A DNA stretch of 43,715 nucleotides from Duganella guangzhouensis (lineage in GTDB: Bacteria; Pseudomonadota; Gammaproteobacteria; Burkholderiales; Burkholderiaceae_D), in contig NZ_WKJK01000030.1 of NCBI RefSeq assembly GCF_009674535.1, forward strand, positions 1 through 43,715, in the 5' to 3' direction. Positions 35,246 through 43,595 of the stretch are shown one piece after another. Both the position numbers and the translations under genes were made by a program. Under the pieces are notes generated by a model, which saw only the letters and a program-made list of their open reading frames with translations, was not told the DNA's origin and did not search any database. The stretch's first letter is position 1. The number at the start of each line of letters is the position of its first letter.

Positions 35246-35271
35246 AAAGCAGACCAAGGTCTGCTTTTTTT
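35246..35271 (+). terminator. Rho-independent terminator after ppnP
   Basis: AAAGCAGACC and GGTCTGCTTT form a perfect 10-bp stem with a 2-nt AA spacer (the central pairs will open to form the loop), followed by more T. It ends only 6 bases before the annotated ATG of the next gene. Confidence 0.9.
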
Positions 35272-35277
35272 ACGACT

Positions 35278-36213
35278 ATGAACACGATACCTGCACAAAC
35301 ACTGTTGGCCATCATCGCGGCCCAGGTCCAGCTGGTGGGCCTGGGGAATAACCTGAGCGCGGTGATGGACGCCGCCTCCGCCAAGGCGGTCGAGCTGACC
35401 GGCGCCGACGGCGCCGTGGTCGAGCTGCTGGAGGACGACGCCATCGTCTACCGCTCCGCCAGCGGCCTGGCCGAAGCGCAGCTAGGCTTGCGCATGCCGG
35501 TGGCGAACAGCCTGTCGGGCCGCGTGCTCACCAGCCGCGAGGCCGCGCTGTGCACCGACAGCGAAACCGATGACCGTGTCAACCGCGAAGCCTGCCGCAA
35601 GGTCGGGCTGCGGGCGATGGTGATCGTGCCGCTGATCGCCAACGACGAGGCGGTGGCGGTGATGAAGCTGGTGTGGAAGGAGCCGCGCGCCTTCCATCAG
35701 AATGAGGCCGAGATAGCCCAGCTGCTGGCCGACATGACGGCGATGCTGATGCAGCGCGCCACCCAGGAAGGCCCGAACGTGCTGCGCGAGCGCCTGACCA
35801 TGGACGAAGCCAGCGGCACCGCCAACCGCTCCTTCTTCTACGAACAGCTGCAAGCCAAGCTGGCGGCGGCGCACGGCGGCGGGACGCAACTTGGAGTGGC
35901 GGTGATCCGCATTCACGGCATTGAAGCGCTGCCGGAAGCGCTGGCCGATATCTCGCGCCGCATCGAACGCGAATGCCGGCCGGGTGATCTGGTGGCGCGC
36001 ATCGGTCACGACGAATTTGCCGTGATCCTCAACATGGCGTCACGCCGCTCCATCGTCACCAGCCAGCTGCATCGTATCAGCCTGTCGGTGACCGGTGAAT
36101 CGCTGCCCGGCATCAGCGACGCCGCGCTGCGCGCCGCCTGCCATACCGGCAGCTCGCTGTATCCGGAGGACGCCCGCAGCGCGATTGAACTGGTGCAGGC
36201 GGCGCGCCCTTAA
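35278..36213 (+). CDS. GAF domain protein with degenerate GGDEF domain
   Basis: A 311-residue cytoplasmic protein with an N-terminal GAF domain (about 10-165; SLSGRVLTSREAALCTD and AMVIVPLIANDEAVAVMKLVW are typical) and a C-terminal GGDEF-like domain (about 180-308). The latter starts with ASGTANRSFFYEQL in place of D-x-LTGLxNRRxF. Its signature is GHDEF (243-247) instead of GGDEF, and the metal-binding Asp region is altered. Cyclase activity is therefore unlikely, and a ligand-binding or regulatory role fits better (inference). The annotated ATG directly follows the ppnP terminator and has no ribosome-binding site, so the start or the transcript arrangement is uncertain. It converges on murB with overlapping stop codons (TTAA). 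Confidence 0.78.
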   Translation: MNTIPAQTLLAIIAAQVQLVGLGNNLSAVMDAASAKAVELTGADGAVVELLEDDAIVYRSASGLAEAQLGLRMPVANSLSGRVLTSREAALCTDSETDDRVNREACRKVGLRAMVIVPLIANDEAVAVMKLVWKEPRAFHQNEAEIAQLLADMTAMLMQRATQEGPNVLRERLTMDEASGTANRSFFYEQLQAKLAAAHGGGTQLGVAVIRIHGIEALPEALADISRRIERECRPGDLVARIGHDEFAVILNMASRRSIVTSQLHRISLSVTGESLPGISDAALRAACHTGSSLYPEDARSAIELVQAARP

Positions 36214-37229
36214 ACGAACACCGGCTCCGGTTCCAGCAGCACGCCATAGCGCGCCTGCACGTCGGCCTGGATCGCCCGGGCCAGCGTCACCACATCGGCG
36301 CCGCTGGCGCCGCCGTTATTCACCAGCACCAGCGCCTGTTTCGGATAGACGCCGGCCGCGCCCAGGCTCTTGCCCTTCCAGCCGCATTGATCGATCAGCC
36401 AGCCGGCGGCCAGCTTCTCGCTGCCATCGGGTTGCGCGTGGTGCACCAGGTTGGGGAAACGCTCCAGCAGCGCCGCGCATTGCGCGCCCGCCACCACCGG
36501 ATTTTTGAAGAAGCTGCCGGCATTGCCGATCTGCGCCGGGTCGGGCAGCTTGCGGCGGCGGATCGCAATCACCGCGTCGGCCACCTGCTGTGCGCTCGGC
36601 GCGTCCTGCATGCCGGGCTCGTTGGCCAGTTCGGCGTAACGCAGATTCGGCTGCCACTGCTTGGGCAGCGCGAAGGTCACATCCAGAATGATCAGCTGAC
36701 GGCCCTCGTGCTTGAATACGCTGTCGCGATAGCCGAAGCGGCACGCCGCCGCATCCATCACGCGGGTTTCGCCGCTGGCCGGATCAAACACCGTCACGCT
36801 GTGGAACACATCCTTGATTTCGAGTCCGTAGGCGCCGATATTCTGGATCGGCGCCGCCCCCACCGTGCCCGGAATCAGCGACAGATTTTCCAATCCGCCC
36901 AATCCCTGCGCCAGCGTCCACTGCACGAAGGCGTGCCAGTTTTCGCCGGCTGCGGCGCGCACAAAATGGTGCCGCTCATCGCCGCCGATCAGCTCTTTGC
37001 CCTCCAGCCCGATGTGCAACACCAGGCCGTCGAAATCGCCGGTCAGCAGCACATTGCTGCCGCCGCCCAGAATCAGCTTCGGCAAAGTAGCCCAAGCGCC
37101 ATCAGCATAAACGCCGAGCAATTGCTCTTTTTTCGTCACGTGCAAATACGCGCGTGCGGTCGCGGCGATGCCGAAGGTGTTGAGTGATTGCAGAGAAAAT
37201 TGATATAGAACAGAAGTCGATGCGGGCAT
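36210..37229 (-). CDS. murB: UDP-N-acetylenolpyruvoylglucosamine reductase (MurB)
   Basis: This FAD enzyme reduces UDP-GlcNAc-enolpyruvate to UDP-MurNAc in peptidoglycan synthesis. The 339-residue protein (from ATG 37229) shows the FAD-binding LGGGSNVLL (about 53-61), the IPGTVGAAPIQNIGAYG block, and NAGSFFKNP, whose Ser is the catalytic proton donor. The C-terminal Glu is in LEPEPVFV. It is a type I enzyme. A start at 37244 would add five residues; I prefer 37229 from homologue length. It is divergent from yajQ (131 bp). Confidence 0.95.
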   Translation of the reverse strand: MPASTSVLYQFSLQSLNTFGIAATARAYLHVTKKEQLLGVYADGAWATLPKLILGGGSNVLLTGDFDGLVLHIGLEGKELIGGDERHHFVRAAAGENWHAFVQWTLAQGLGGLENLSLIPGTVGAAPIQNIGAYGLEIKDVFHSVTVFDPASGETRVMDAAACRFGYRDSVFKHEGRQLIILDVTFALPKQWQPNLRYAELANEPGMQDAPSAQQVADAVIAIRRRKLPDPAQIGNAGSFFKNPVVAGAQCAALLERFPNLVHHAQPDGSEKLAAGWLIDQCGWKGKSLGAAGVYPKQALVLVNNGGASGADVVTLARAIQADVQARYGVLLEPEPVFV

Positions 37230-37360
37230 GAGGCAAATAACCAAGAAATTTGATCGATTATAGAGCTAAACAAGCAAAAAACCAGCGCCGATATGGCTGC
37301 GAACGGCGCGATGTCCGTTAAAATGTCAGACTTTGATGCAGCAAGATAAAGGAAATAGTT

Positions 37361-37846
37361 ATGCCCTCGTTTGATGTAGTTTTGGAAGCCGACATGATCG
37401 AAGTGAAGAATGCCGTTGAGCAATCCCAAAAGGAGATCGCCACGCGCTTTGACTTCAAGGGCACCGGCGCCGCCGTCGAACAGAAAGAGCGCGAACTGAC
37501 CGTCACTGCGGATTCCGATTTCCAACTGCAACAAGTGCGCGATGTGCTGACCAACAAGCTGGCCAAGCGCAAGGTCGATGTGCGCTTCTTGGAAGATGGC
37601 GACATCAAGAAGATCGGCGGCGACAAGGTGCGCCAGGTCATCAAGGTCAAGAACGGCATCGAAACCGACGACGCCAAGAAAATCGTCAAGGTCCTCAAGG
37701 ACAGCAAAATGAAGGTGCAAGCCTCGATCCAGGGCGAATCGGTGCGCGTCACCGGTGGCAAGCGCGACGATCTGCAGGCGGCGATCGCCATGCTGCGCAA
37801 GGATGTCACCGACCTGCCGCTGGAATTCAACAACTTCCGCGACTAA
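37361..37846 (+). CDS. yajQ: YajQ family nucleotide / cyclic di-GMP binding protein
   Basis: A 161-residue UPF0234/YajQ protein with the two intertwined ferredoxin-like folds of the family. It begins MPSFDVVLEADMIEVKNAVEQ and contains TRFDFKGT (about 28-35) and VRVTGGKRDDLQ (about 128-139). Members have been reported to bind c-di-GMP and to act as transcription cofactors in Xanthomonas, and nucleic acids in other species. Near a diguanylate cyclase operon, a c-di-GMP effector role is attractive but unproven. It stands alone, in a unit opposite murB. Confidence 0.92.
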   Translation: MPSFDVVLEADMIEVKNAVEQSQKEIATRFDFKGTGAAVEQKERELTVTADSDFQLQQVRDVLTNKLAKRKVDVRFLEDGDIKKIGGDKVRQVIKVKNGIETDDAKKIVKVLKDSKMKVQASIQGESVRVTGGKRDDLQAAIAMLRKDVTDLPLEFNNFRD

Positions 37847-37986
37847 TCCCCGCCCGCGCGCGTACCGCCCGAGGGGGCGGCCGCGCCGTCACATAGCTGT
37901 AGTACACATGGAGTAGAATAAATCGGAGCCCCGATCATGCGTACTGCCGCGCGACCGCATTTAACCTCGGTAGTCTAAGGATAGCA

Positions 37987-39243
37987 ATGAAACGTGTTGA
38001 TGATTTCCGCCTGCGATTTGGCAATGAAGAGTATGTGCCCATCATGATCGGCGGAATGGGCGTCGATATTTCGACGTCCGAACTGGCACTGGAAGCGGCC
38101 CGCCTGGGCGGTATCGGCCATATCTCCGATGCCATGGTGGAAGACGTGTCGGACCGTAAGTTCGATACCAGCTTCGTCAAGGACAAAACCAAGCTCTACA
38201 AGCACAACATCAACAACATGGACAAGTCCATGGTGCAGTTCGACCTGGAGCGCCTGGCGCAGGCGCAGCGTCTGCACATCGGCAAGACCATGGAGCAGAA
38301 GCAAGGCCCGGGCCTGATCTTCGTCAACTGCATGGAAAAGCTGACCATGAACGGTCCGCGCGAAACCCTGCGCACCCGCCTCAACGCGGCGCTGGACGCC
38401 GGCATTGACGGCATCACGCTGTCGGCCGGCCTGCACTTCGGTTCGTTCGCGCTGATGGCCGACCACCCGCGCTTCCGTGAAGCCAAGCTGGGCATCATCG
38501 TGTCGTCGGTGCGCGCGCTGCAGATCTTCCTGCGCAAGAACGCCAAGCTGAACCGTCTGCCGGATTATGTGATCGTTGAAGGCCCGCTGGCCGGTGGTCA
38601 CCTGGGCTTTGGCCTGGAAGACTGGAAAAACTACGACCTGATGACCATCACCAAGGAATTGCTGGCCTACTTCAAGGAAGAGAAGCTGGACATTCCGCTG
38701 ATCGCCGCTGGCGGCATCTTCACCGGTTCGGACGCGGTCAGCTTCCTGGAAGCCGGCGCGGCTGGCGTGCAGGTCGCGACCCGCTTCACCGTCACCAAGG
38801 AATGCGGTCTGCCGGACAAGGTCAAGCAGGAGTACTTCAAGGCCTCGGAAGAGGACATCATCGTCAACGGCGTGTCGCCGACCGGCTATCCGATGCGCAT
38901 GCTGAAGAACACGCCGGCGATCGGCTCCGGCATCCGTCCGGGCTGCGAATCGTATGGCTATCTGCTCGACGCGACCGGCAACTGCGCCTACATCAACTCG
39001 TACAACCGCGAAGTGACCGCGCATCCGGAACTGAAGAATGTGGTGGTGATGGACAAGACCTGCCTGTGCACCCACATGCGCAACTTCAACTGCTGGACCT
39101 GCGGCCATTACACTTACAAGCTGAAAGACACGTCGTTCAAAAAGCCGGACGGCGAGTACCAGATGCTGAGCGCGGAGCATGTGTTCAAGGACTATCAGTT
39201 CAGTACTGATAATCAAATAGCCATGCCTGAAAAAGAGTTCTAA
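37987..39243 (+). CDS. Nitronate monooxygenase-like flavoprotein with C-terminal Cys cluster
   Basis: A 418-residue FMN-dependent TIM-barrel protein of the 2-nitropropane dioxygenase / nitronate monooxygenase family. Visible signatures are PIMIGGMGVDISTSELALEAARLGGIG near the start, EGPLAGGHLGFG (about 198-209, with the putative catalytic His), and the FMN phosphate loop AAGGIFTGSDAVSFLEAGAAGVQVATRF (about 239-266). Beyond the barrel there is a tail with C359, C361, C369 and C372 (CxC, x7, CxxC), unusual for the simple enzymes and suggestive of a metal or Fe-S site. FabK-like or PfaD-like enoyl reductases share the fold, so the substrate call is loose. AAGGA precedes the ATG. A terminator follows. 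Confidence 0.85.
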   Translation: MKRVDDFRLRFGNEEYVPIMIGGMGVDISTSELALEAARLGGIGHISDAMVEDVSDRKFDTSFVKDKTKLYKHNINNMDKSMVQFDLERLAQAQRLHIGKTMEQKQGPGLIFVNCMEKLTMNGPRETLRTRLNAALDAGIDGITLSAGLHFGSFALMADHPRFREAKLGIIVSSVRALQIFLRKNAKLNRLPDYVIVEGPLAGGHLGFGLEDWKNYDLMTITKELLAYFKEEKLDIPLIAAGGIFTGSDAVSFLEAGAAGVQVATRFTVTKECGLPDKVKQEYFKASEEDIIVNGVSPTGYPMRMLKNTPAIGSGIRPGCESYGYLLDATGNCAYINSYNREVTAHPELKNVVVMDKTCLCTHMRNFNCWTCGHYTYKLKDTSFKKPDGEYQMLSAEHVFKDYQFSTDNQIAMPEKEF

Positions 39244-39250
39244 ATACTTG

Positions 39251-39278
39251 AACGGCGCCTGAGGCGCCGTTCTTATTT
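39251..39278 (+). terminator. Bidirectional-looking terminator between convergent genes
   Basis: AACGGCGCC (39251-39259), a TGA loop and GGCGCCGTT (39263-39271) form a perfect 9-bp stem followed by CTTATTT. It lies between the flavoprotein stop (39243) and the convergent DHH gene stop (39282). Confidence 0.8.
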
Positions 39279-39281
39279 GGG

Positions 39282-40211
39282 TCAGCCGTCCTGGTTAATT
39301 CGGTGGATCAGCGCCCCTAGTACCTCTTCCGCCAGCTCATTATCGACCTGGCAGGTGCCGGCATTCTCGTGGCCGCCGCCGCCATATTCCAGCATCAGCG
39401 CGCCGATATTGGTTTTTGAGCTGCGGTTCAAAATCGATTTACCGGTGGCGAACACCGTGTTCTGATTCTTCAAGCCCCACAGCACGTGGATCGAGATATT
39501 CGTCTGCGGGAACAGCGCGTAGACGATGAAGCGGTTGCCGGCAAAGATAATCTCTTCATTACGCAAATCCAGCACCACCAGATTCTTGTGCACGGTGGCG
39601 CTGCGACGGATTTGCTCCTTGCATTTTTCGGCGTGCTCGAAATACAGCTCCTTGCGCTCCTTCACGTCCGGCAACTGCATGATTTCATCGATCGTGTGGT
39701 TCTTGCAGTAGTCGATCAGATCCATCATCAGGTTGTAGTTGGAGATGCGGAACTCGCGGAAGCGGCCCAGGCCGGTACGCGCATCCATCAGGAAGTTCAA
39801 CAGATCCCAGCCTTCCGGATTCAATACTTCCTGCTCGTTGAAGCGCGCCGCGTCGCCCTTGTCGACCGCCGCCATCATGTCGTTCCACGCCGACGGGAAG
39901 GCCTTGAGGCCACCGTAATAGTCATACACCACGCGCGCCGCCGACGGCGCTTCCGGATGGATGATATGGTTCTGGCGCTCGCCGGTGTTGCGGATGGTTT
40001 CGGACAGGTGGTGGTCGAAGGCGATGTGCACGCCTGCGACGTAAGGCAGATTGGTCGTGATGTCGTTATCGCTGATGGCGATTTTGCCGTCCTGCATATC
40101 CTTGGGGTGGACGAACAGGATTTCATCGATCAAATCCAGGTGCTTCAACAGTACCGCGCAAACCAGACCATCGAAATCACTGCGCGTTACCAAACGATAT
40201 TTTTTTGACAT
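39282..40211 (-). CDS. DHH family phosphoesterase (exopolyphosphatase-like)
   Basis: A 309-residue cytoplasmic protein. Its metal-site motifs are those of DHH phosphoesterases: TRSDFDGLVCAVLL (D12, D14) near the start, AFDHHLSE (the DHH triad), and a C-terminal GGGGHENAGTC (about 280-290) of the DHHA1 type. Family members hydrolyse polyphosphate, pyrophosphate or short oligonucleotides including pApA and pGpG, and the substrate here is not evident. ATG 40211 is supported by AAGGGTG six bases upstream. The longer frame to 40259 runs into the neighbouring terminator hairpin. It is separated from the HupE gene upstream by that terminator. Confidence 0.85.
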   Translation of the reverse strand: MSKKYRLVTRSDFDGLVCAVLLKHLDLIDEILFVHPKDMQDGKIAISDNDITTNLPYVAGVHIAFDHHLSETIRNTGERQNHIIHPEAPSAARVVYDYYGGLKAFPSAWNDMMAAVDKGDAARFNEQEVLNPEGWDLLNFLMDARTGLGRFREFRISNYNLMMDLIDYCKNHTIDEIMQLPDVKERKELYFEHAEKCKEQIRRSATVHKNLVVLDLRNEEIIFAGNRFIVYALFPQTNISIHVLWGLKNQNTVFATGKSILNRSSKTNIGALMLEYGGGGHENAGTCQVDNELAEEVLGALIHRINQDG

Positions 40212-40261
40212 GTATGCACCCTTAAGTGGTTGAACAACGCAACGACCAATGATACACACAA

Positions 40262-40294
40262 AAAAATACCAACAGCATTCAACTGTTGGTATTT
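40262..40294 (-). terminator. Rho-independent terminator after the HupE/UreJ gene
   Basis: A perfect 12-bp stem (40264-40275 with 40283-40294, arms AAATACCAACAG / CTGTTGGTATTT) has a 7-nt loop and is followed on the minus strand by a T run. It starts 5 bases after the HupE stop. Confidence 0.9.
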
Positions 40295-40298
40295 CTTC

Positions 40299-41582
40299 TC
40301 AGATAGCCAGGCGGCGCTGACCGTAACACAGCAGTGCCAACAGCCAGAATATGCCCGGCACAATCAGCGCCACCGCGCCCGCCTCATCCAGCCAGGACAA
40401 GGCTTCAAACTCGCCCAATCCGGCCCGCGCCGACACCCAGGCCAGCGCCAGCACCGCCGCCGCAACCGACAGCAAACGCCGCAGCCAGCCGTACAGCTCG
40501 CCGCGCAGATGGCCCAGCATCAACAGCGGCGGCAGTACGATCAGCAAGCCCGCCAACTGCGCCAGCTCGATGCCGATATTGAACGCCAACAGCGCCTGCG
40601 CATGCTGCGCTATCGTCAGGCCGGCGCCGGACAGGCTGGCCGAAAACGCCATGCCGTGGATCAGGCCGAACGCCAGCGCCATCCACGCTTCGGCATTGGC
40701 AAACAGCGGCCGCCAGGCGTGCAGCGCGGCGATCGCGATGGTCACCGCCACCGCCACTTCCACCGGCTGCGACGGCACCACCAGCAAGCCGGTACTACCG
40801 AGCACCAGCGTGATGGTGTGGCCGATGGTGAAGCAGGTAATCACCAGCGCGGTATGACGCAACGCCGGCTTCAGCGGACGCAGCGTACTCCAGCGCTTGC
40901 CCTGCGCCGCCAGTGGCGCCACCAGCAACAGCATCAGCAGGAACAGCAGATGGTCGGTGCCTTCCGCGATATGCTCGGCACCGCCCCACAACAAAGCACG
41001 CACGCTGGCGAACGCCGGCGCGGCTTGCAGCGTGATCGGCAGCGTGTTCTGACCATAGCGCAGCTCGCCCAACAACAGCGGTGGCTGGCCGGCGTAACCG
41101 CCATGCCAGTCGTTACGCAGAAACACCAGCGCGCGGTGCGTGCGCACCTCGTGGTTGATGACGTCGTACAGCAGCGTCGGCGAACGGACATCGGCGTCGG
41201 TTGGCGCATGCAGTTCGAACACCGCCTCCAGCTCGGCCGACGAATCGTTGCCGACCACCTTCAGCGTCGGCCGCAGCACTTGCCAGCCGATGCCGTCGCT
41301 GCGCGCGCCGACGTGTTGCAGCAAGTAGGCCGACAAGGCGTCGGCATACCGTGGCAACACCTGGGCCGGCTGCTCGGACAACGGCTGGCCGAAAGCAAAC
41401 TCCAGCCGGTTCAGCGGCAATTGCAGCGTCAGGTTCATGCCGGCGGGCGTGGTATCTATCCACACCCGGGTTTCCGGCATCGGATGGGCCAGCGCGAGGC
41501 CGGCCCAGCACCACAGCAGGCAGGCGATCAACGCCTGCCATGGCTGCCAGCGCTTAGAGACACTTGCCGCCGTAATCGCCAT
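40299..41582 (-). CDS. HupE/UreJ family membrane protein with periplasmic N-terminal domain
   Basis: A 427-residue protein. It has a signal peptide (cleavage after LALA, before HPMPETRV) and a soluble periplasmic beta domain (about 37-195). The C-terminal HupE/UreJ-like membrane part has about seven helices and the conserved His-bearing motifs GAEHIAEGTDHLLFL, FTIGHTITL and FGLIHGMAF. The HupE/UreJ family is linked to Ni(II)/Co(II) transport, but this long form with a periplasmic domain is uncharacterised, so the metal is a guess. The start is ATG 41582 or GTG 41591. Both lie inside the end of the DUF3500 gene, so the two genes are translationally coupled. A strong terminator follows. Confidence 0.85.
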   Translation of the reverse strand: MAITAASVSKRWQPWQALIACLLWCWAGLALAHPMPETRVWIDTTPAGMNLTLQLPLNRLEFAFGQPLSEQPAQVLPRYADALSAYLLQHVGARSDGIGWQVLRPTLKVVGNDSSAELEAVFELHAPTDADVRSPTLLYDVINHEVRTHRALVFLRNDWHGGYAGQPPLLLGELRYGQNTLPITLQAAPAFASVRALLWGGAEHIAEGTDHLLFLLMLLLVAPLAAQGKRWSTLRPLKPALRHTALVITCFTIGHTITLVLGSTGLLVVPSQPVEVAVAVTIAIAALHAWRPLFANAEAWMALAFGLIHGMAFSASLSGAGLTIAQHAQALLAFNIGIELAQLAGLLIVLPPLLMLGHLRGELYGWLRRLLSVAAAVLALAWVSARAGLGEFEALSWLDEAGAVALIVPGIFWLLALLCYGQRRLAI

Positions 41583-43170
41583 ACTTGTCACGCCAGATGG
41601 TGTGGTAGTGGATATCGCTGCTGAAGATCACGCCTTTCTGCACCGAGAATTCAATCCACAGACGCGGACCTTCGATACGGAAGTAGTTGCCGTTGGCGGT
41701 TACCGTGCCGGTGCCGGTGTACGCCACATAGGTCGAGGCCAGCGCGGTGCTGCTCAGGTAAGCGCTCAGCAGGTCGTCGTTGTACTCGGTGGCCTGGGTG
41801 GCAACGTAGGCTTTGATCGCAGTCTGCACCAGTGCCTGGTCGGTGGTCGACAGGCTGGTGTACAGCAGGCCGTGATCGGTTACGGTGGAATAGCTGCGCG
41901 GGCAAGTGCCGTCGATGCTGCCGGAACCATTGGCGCCGAACAGAATGTCGGCGTAAGTGCCGCTCAGCTTGGCGCCGCTGTACGACAGCAGGGCCGCGCC
42001 CAGGTTGGAGAACGCGGTACGCTGGGCCAGCATCGGATCATAGGTCACGCTGCTCTGAGTGAACGAGCCCTTCGGTTCAACGCCCAGGAACAGCGGAGTT
42101 GGCGATTTGTAGGTGCCATTCAGTGCAATGTTGTAGGTCAGGTGGTGGCCAGTCAACTGCAGCATCCAGAAACCGGTGGTGGATGGCGAGCCGACGAAGG
42201 CGATGTAGTAATTGCCGTTACCGTAGGAGCTGCCGCCGCCGTTGGCGTTCAGGTAGTCGTCGGCTGCTTGCAGACCTTGCCACAGCGTGACACCTGTACT
42301 GCTCAGCGCGGTGCTGATCATGCTGGTGGCGGCGGTTTGCTGTGCCGTGCTCAACGCGCCCCAGCTGACGCCGTTACGCGCCACCATGGCAGCCGGCAGG
42401 TTTGACCATTTACGCGCGGTGGCCAGATCCCAGGTCTTGACGATGGTCGACTGCTGGGTGGTGCTCAGCGTGTTGTAGAAGGTCATCGCCGCCGTATAGA
42501 CGCTGGCGCTCAAGGCCGAATCGGCGGTAGTGGTGCTGCTGACGGTCAGCGTGACGGTCGAGCTGGTTACTGAACCGGCGCTATTGGTGACCACCACATC
42601 AAAGCTGCCGGCGTCGGTCGCGGCGACCGGGCTGATGGTATAGCTGGTGCCGGTGGCGCCGGAAATCGCCACGCCGGATTTGCGCCACTGATAGGTCAGC
42701 GAATTACCGGTGGCCACCACGGTGAATGTGGCATCGCCGCCCACTGCGGCCGAGATTGACGTCGGTTGGGTGGAGATCACCGGCAAACCGTCGGCACTGG
42801 ACACGGTCAGCGTTGCCGCCGAGCTGGTCACGCTGCCGGCGCTGTTGCTGACCACGACATCATAGCTGCCGGCATCGCTGGTGGCGGTGCTGGAGATGCT
42901 GTACGCCGCCGAAGTGGCATCGTTGATCGCGGTGCCGTCCTTGCGCCACTGATAAGTCAGGGTCGCGGTGCCGGTGGCGACCACCGAGAACGAGGCTGTG
43001 GAGCCTGCGGTAACGCTGACCGAAGTCGGCTGCGTTGTAATGCTCGGCGCGGTGGCCGAAGTAGTGGTGGTTGACGTGCTGCTGGAGCTGGAGTCGGAGC
43101 TACCGCCTCCGCAGGCAGCCAGTAACGCTGCGAACAACAGCGTCAGGATGGCAAAAAAACGATTGAACAA
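41554..43170 (-). CDS. Lipoprotein with two Ig-like domains and a DUF3500 domain
   Basis: A 538-residue surface or periplasmic lipoprotein. The signal ends in the lipobox LLAAC (C20), followed by a Gly/Ser/Thr linker (21-42). Two bacterial Ig-like domains (about 42-124 and 129-212, each with TQPTS...YQWRK...YDVVVSNSAGSVTS) precede a DUF3500 domain (about 220-535). The DUF3500 part has the typical RKWSNLPAAMVARNG, WGALSTAQQTAA, YYIAFVGSPS, GHHLTYNIAL and PLFLGVEP segments. The function of DUF3500 is unknown. The only in-frame start is a TTG at 43170-43168, preceded by GGGG at good spacing; nearby ATGs are out of frame. It is coupled to the HupE/UreJ gene. Confidence 0.85.
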   Translation of the reverse strand: MFNRFFAILTLLFAALLAACGGGSSDSSSSSTSTTTTSATAPSITTQPTSVSVTAGSTASFSVVATGTATLTYQWRKDGTAINDATSAAYSISSTATSDAGSYDVVVSNSAGSVTSSAATLTVSSADGLPVISTQPTSISAAVGGDATFTVVATGNSLTYQWRKSGVAISGATGTSYTISPVAATDAGSFDVVVTNSAGSVTSSTVTLTVSSTTTADSALSASVYTAAMTFYNTLSTTQQSTIVKTWDLATARKWSNLPAAMVARNGVSWGALSTAQQTAATSMISTALSSTGVTLWQGLQAADDYLNANGGGSSYGNGNYYIAFVGSPSTTGFWMLQLTGHHLTYNIALNGTYKSPTPLFLGVEPKGSFTQSSVTYDPMLAQRTAFSNLGAALLSYSGAKLSGTYADILFGANGSGSIDGTCPRSYSTVTDHGLLYTSLSTTDQALVQTAIKAYVATQATEYNDDLLSAYLSSTALASTYVAYTGTGTVTANGNYFRIEGPRLWIEFSVQKGVIFSSDIHYHTIWRDKYGDYGGKCL

Positions 43171-43264
43171 GATAATTCCCCATGAACATAGATTGTTTTG
43201 TAATTCTATGTTTCAACATCGTAAAGATACGAAAACAAGGGGTAAAAGAGCGTAAAAGCAAAAA

Positions 43265-43304
43265 ACAAGCAAAAAAGCCCGCCGGTCTGGGACCTGGCGG
43301 GCTT
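43265..43304 (-). terminator. Terminator of the rRNA operon
   Basis: On the minus strand AAGCCCGCC (43304-43296) pairs with GGCGGGCTT (43283-43275), extended inward by GGTC/GACC with one bulge. Runs of T follow. It lies just after 5S rRNA and before the start region of the DUF3500 gene on the same strand. Confidence 0.85.
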
Positions 43305-43318
43305 CTTCTAATAACTAG

Positions 43319-43429
43319 CTTGACGATAACCTACTTTCACACTGGTTGCAGCACTATCATCGGCGCAGAGTCATTTCACGGTCCTGTTCGGGATGGGAAG
43401 GGGTGGGACTGACTTGCTATGGTCATCAA
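43319..43429 (-). rRNA. rrf: 5S ribosomal RNA
   Basis: The reverse complement starts TTGATGACCATAGCAAG and contains the conserved CCCATCCCGAACAGG core and the GATAGTGCTGC and GTGAAAGTAGG segments. This matches betaproteobacterial 5S rRNA of about 112-115 nt. The ends are set by eye and may be off by a few bases. Confidence 0.93.
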
Positions 43430-43443
43430 GCTTTGACTTGTAT

Positions 43444-43468
43444 GCTGCGCAGCCATCGGCTGCGCAGC
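43444..43468. repeat. Hairpin in the 23S-5S spacer
   Basis: GCTGCGCAGCC (43444-43454), an ATC loop and GGCTGCGCAGC (43458-43468) make a perfect 11-bp stem. It is probably part of the processing stalk or another dispersed palindrome. No tRNA is seen in the 23S-5S spacer. Confidence 0.7.
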
Positions 43469-43514
43469 GAATCTGGGAGAAGTAAAGGTGAGCGCACTGC
43501 GCGAACGCAGCGTG

Positions 43515-43541
43515 CGTCGTCCCGGCGAAAGCCGGGATCCA
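43515..43541 (+). repeat. Single arm of the VIPAxAGIx-type palindromic repeat
   Basis: The segment CGTCGTCCCGGCGAAAGCCG and its continuation is a divergent single arm of the same repeat family seen at 30933-31012. If translated it would read V-V-P-A-K-A-G-I-Q. It sits in the spacer between 23S and 5S rRNA. Confidence 0.65.
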
Positions 43542-43595
43542 ATTTAACTTAGGGTGAACTCATCATTGAGTAAATGCGTATAACCGTCAAGGTTA

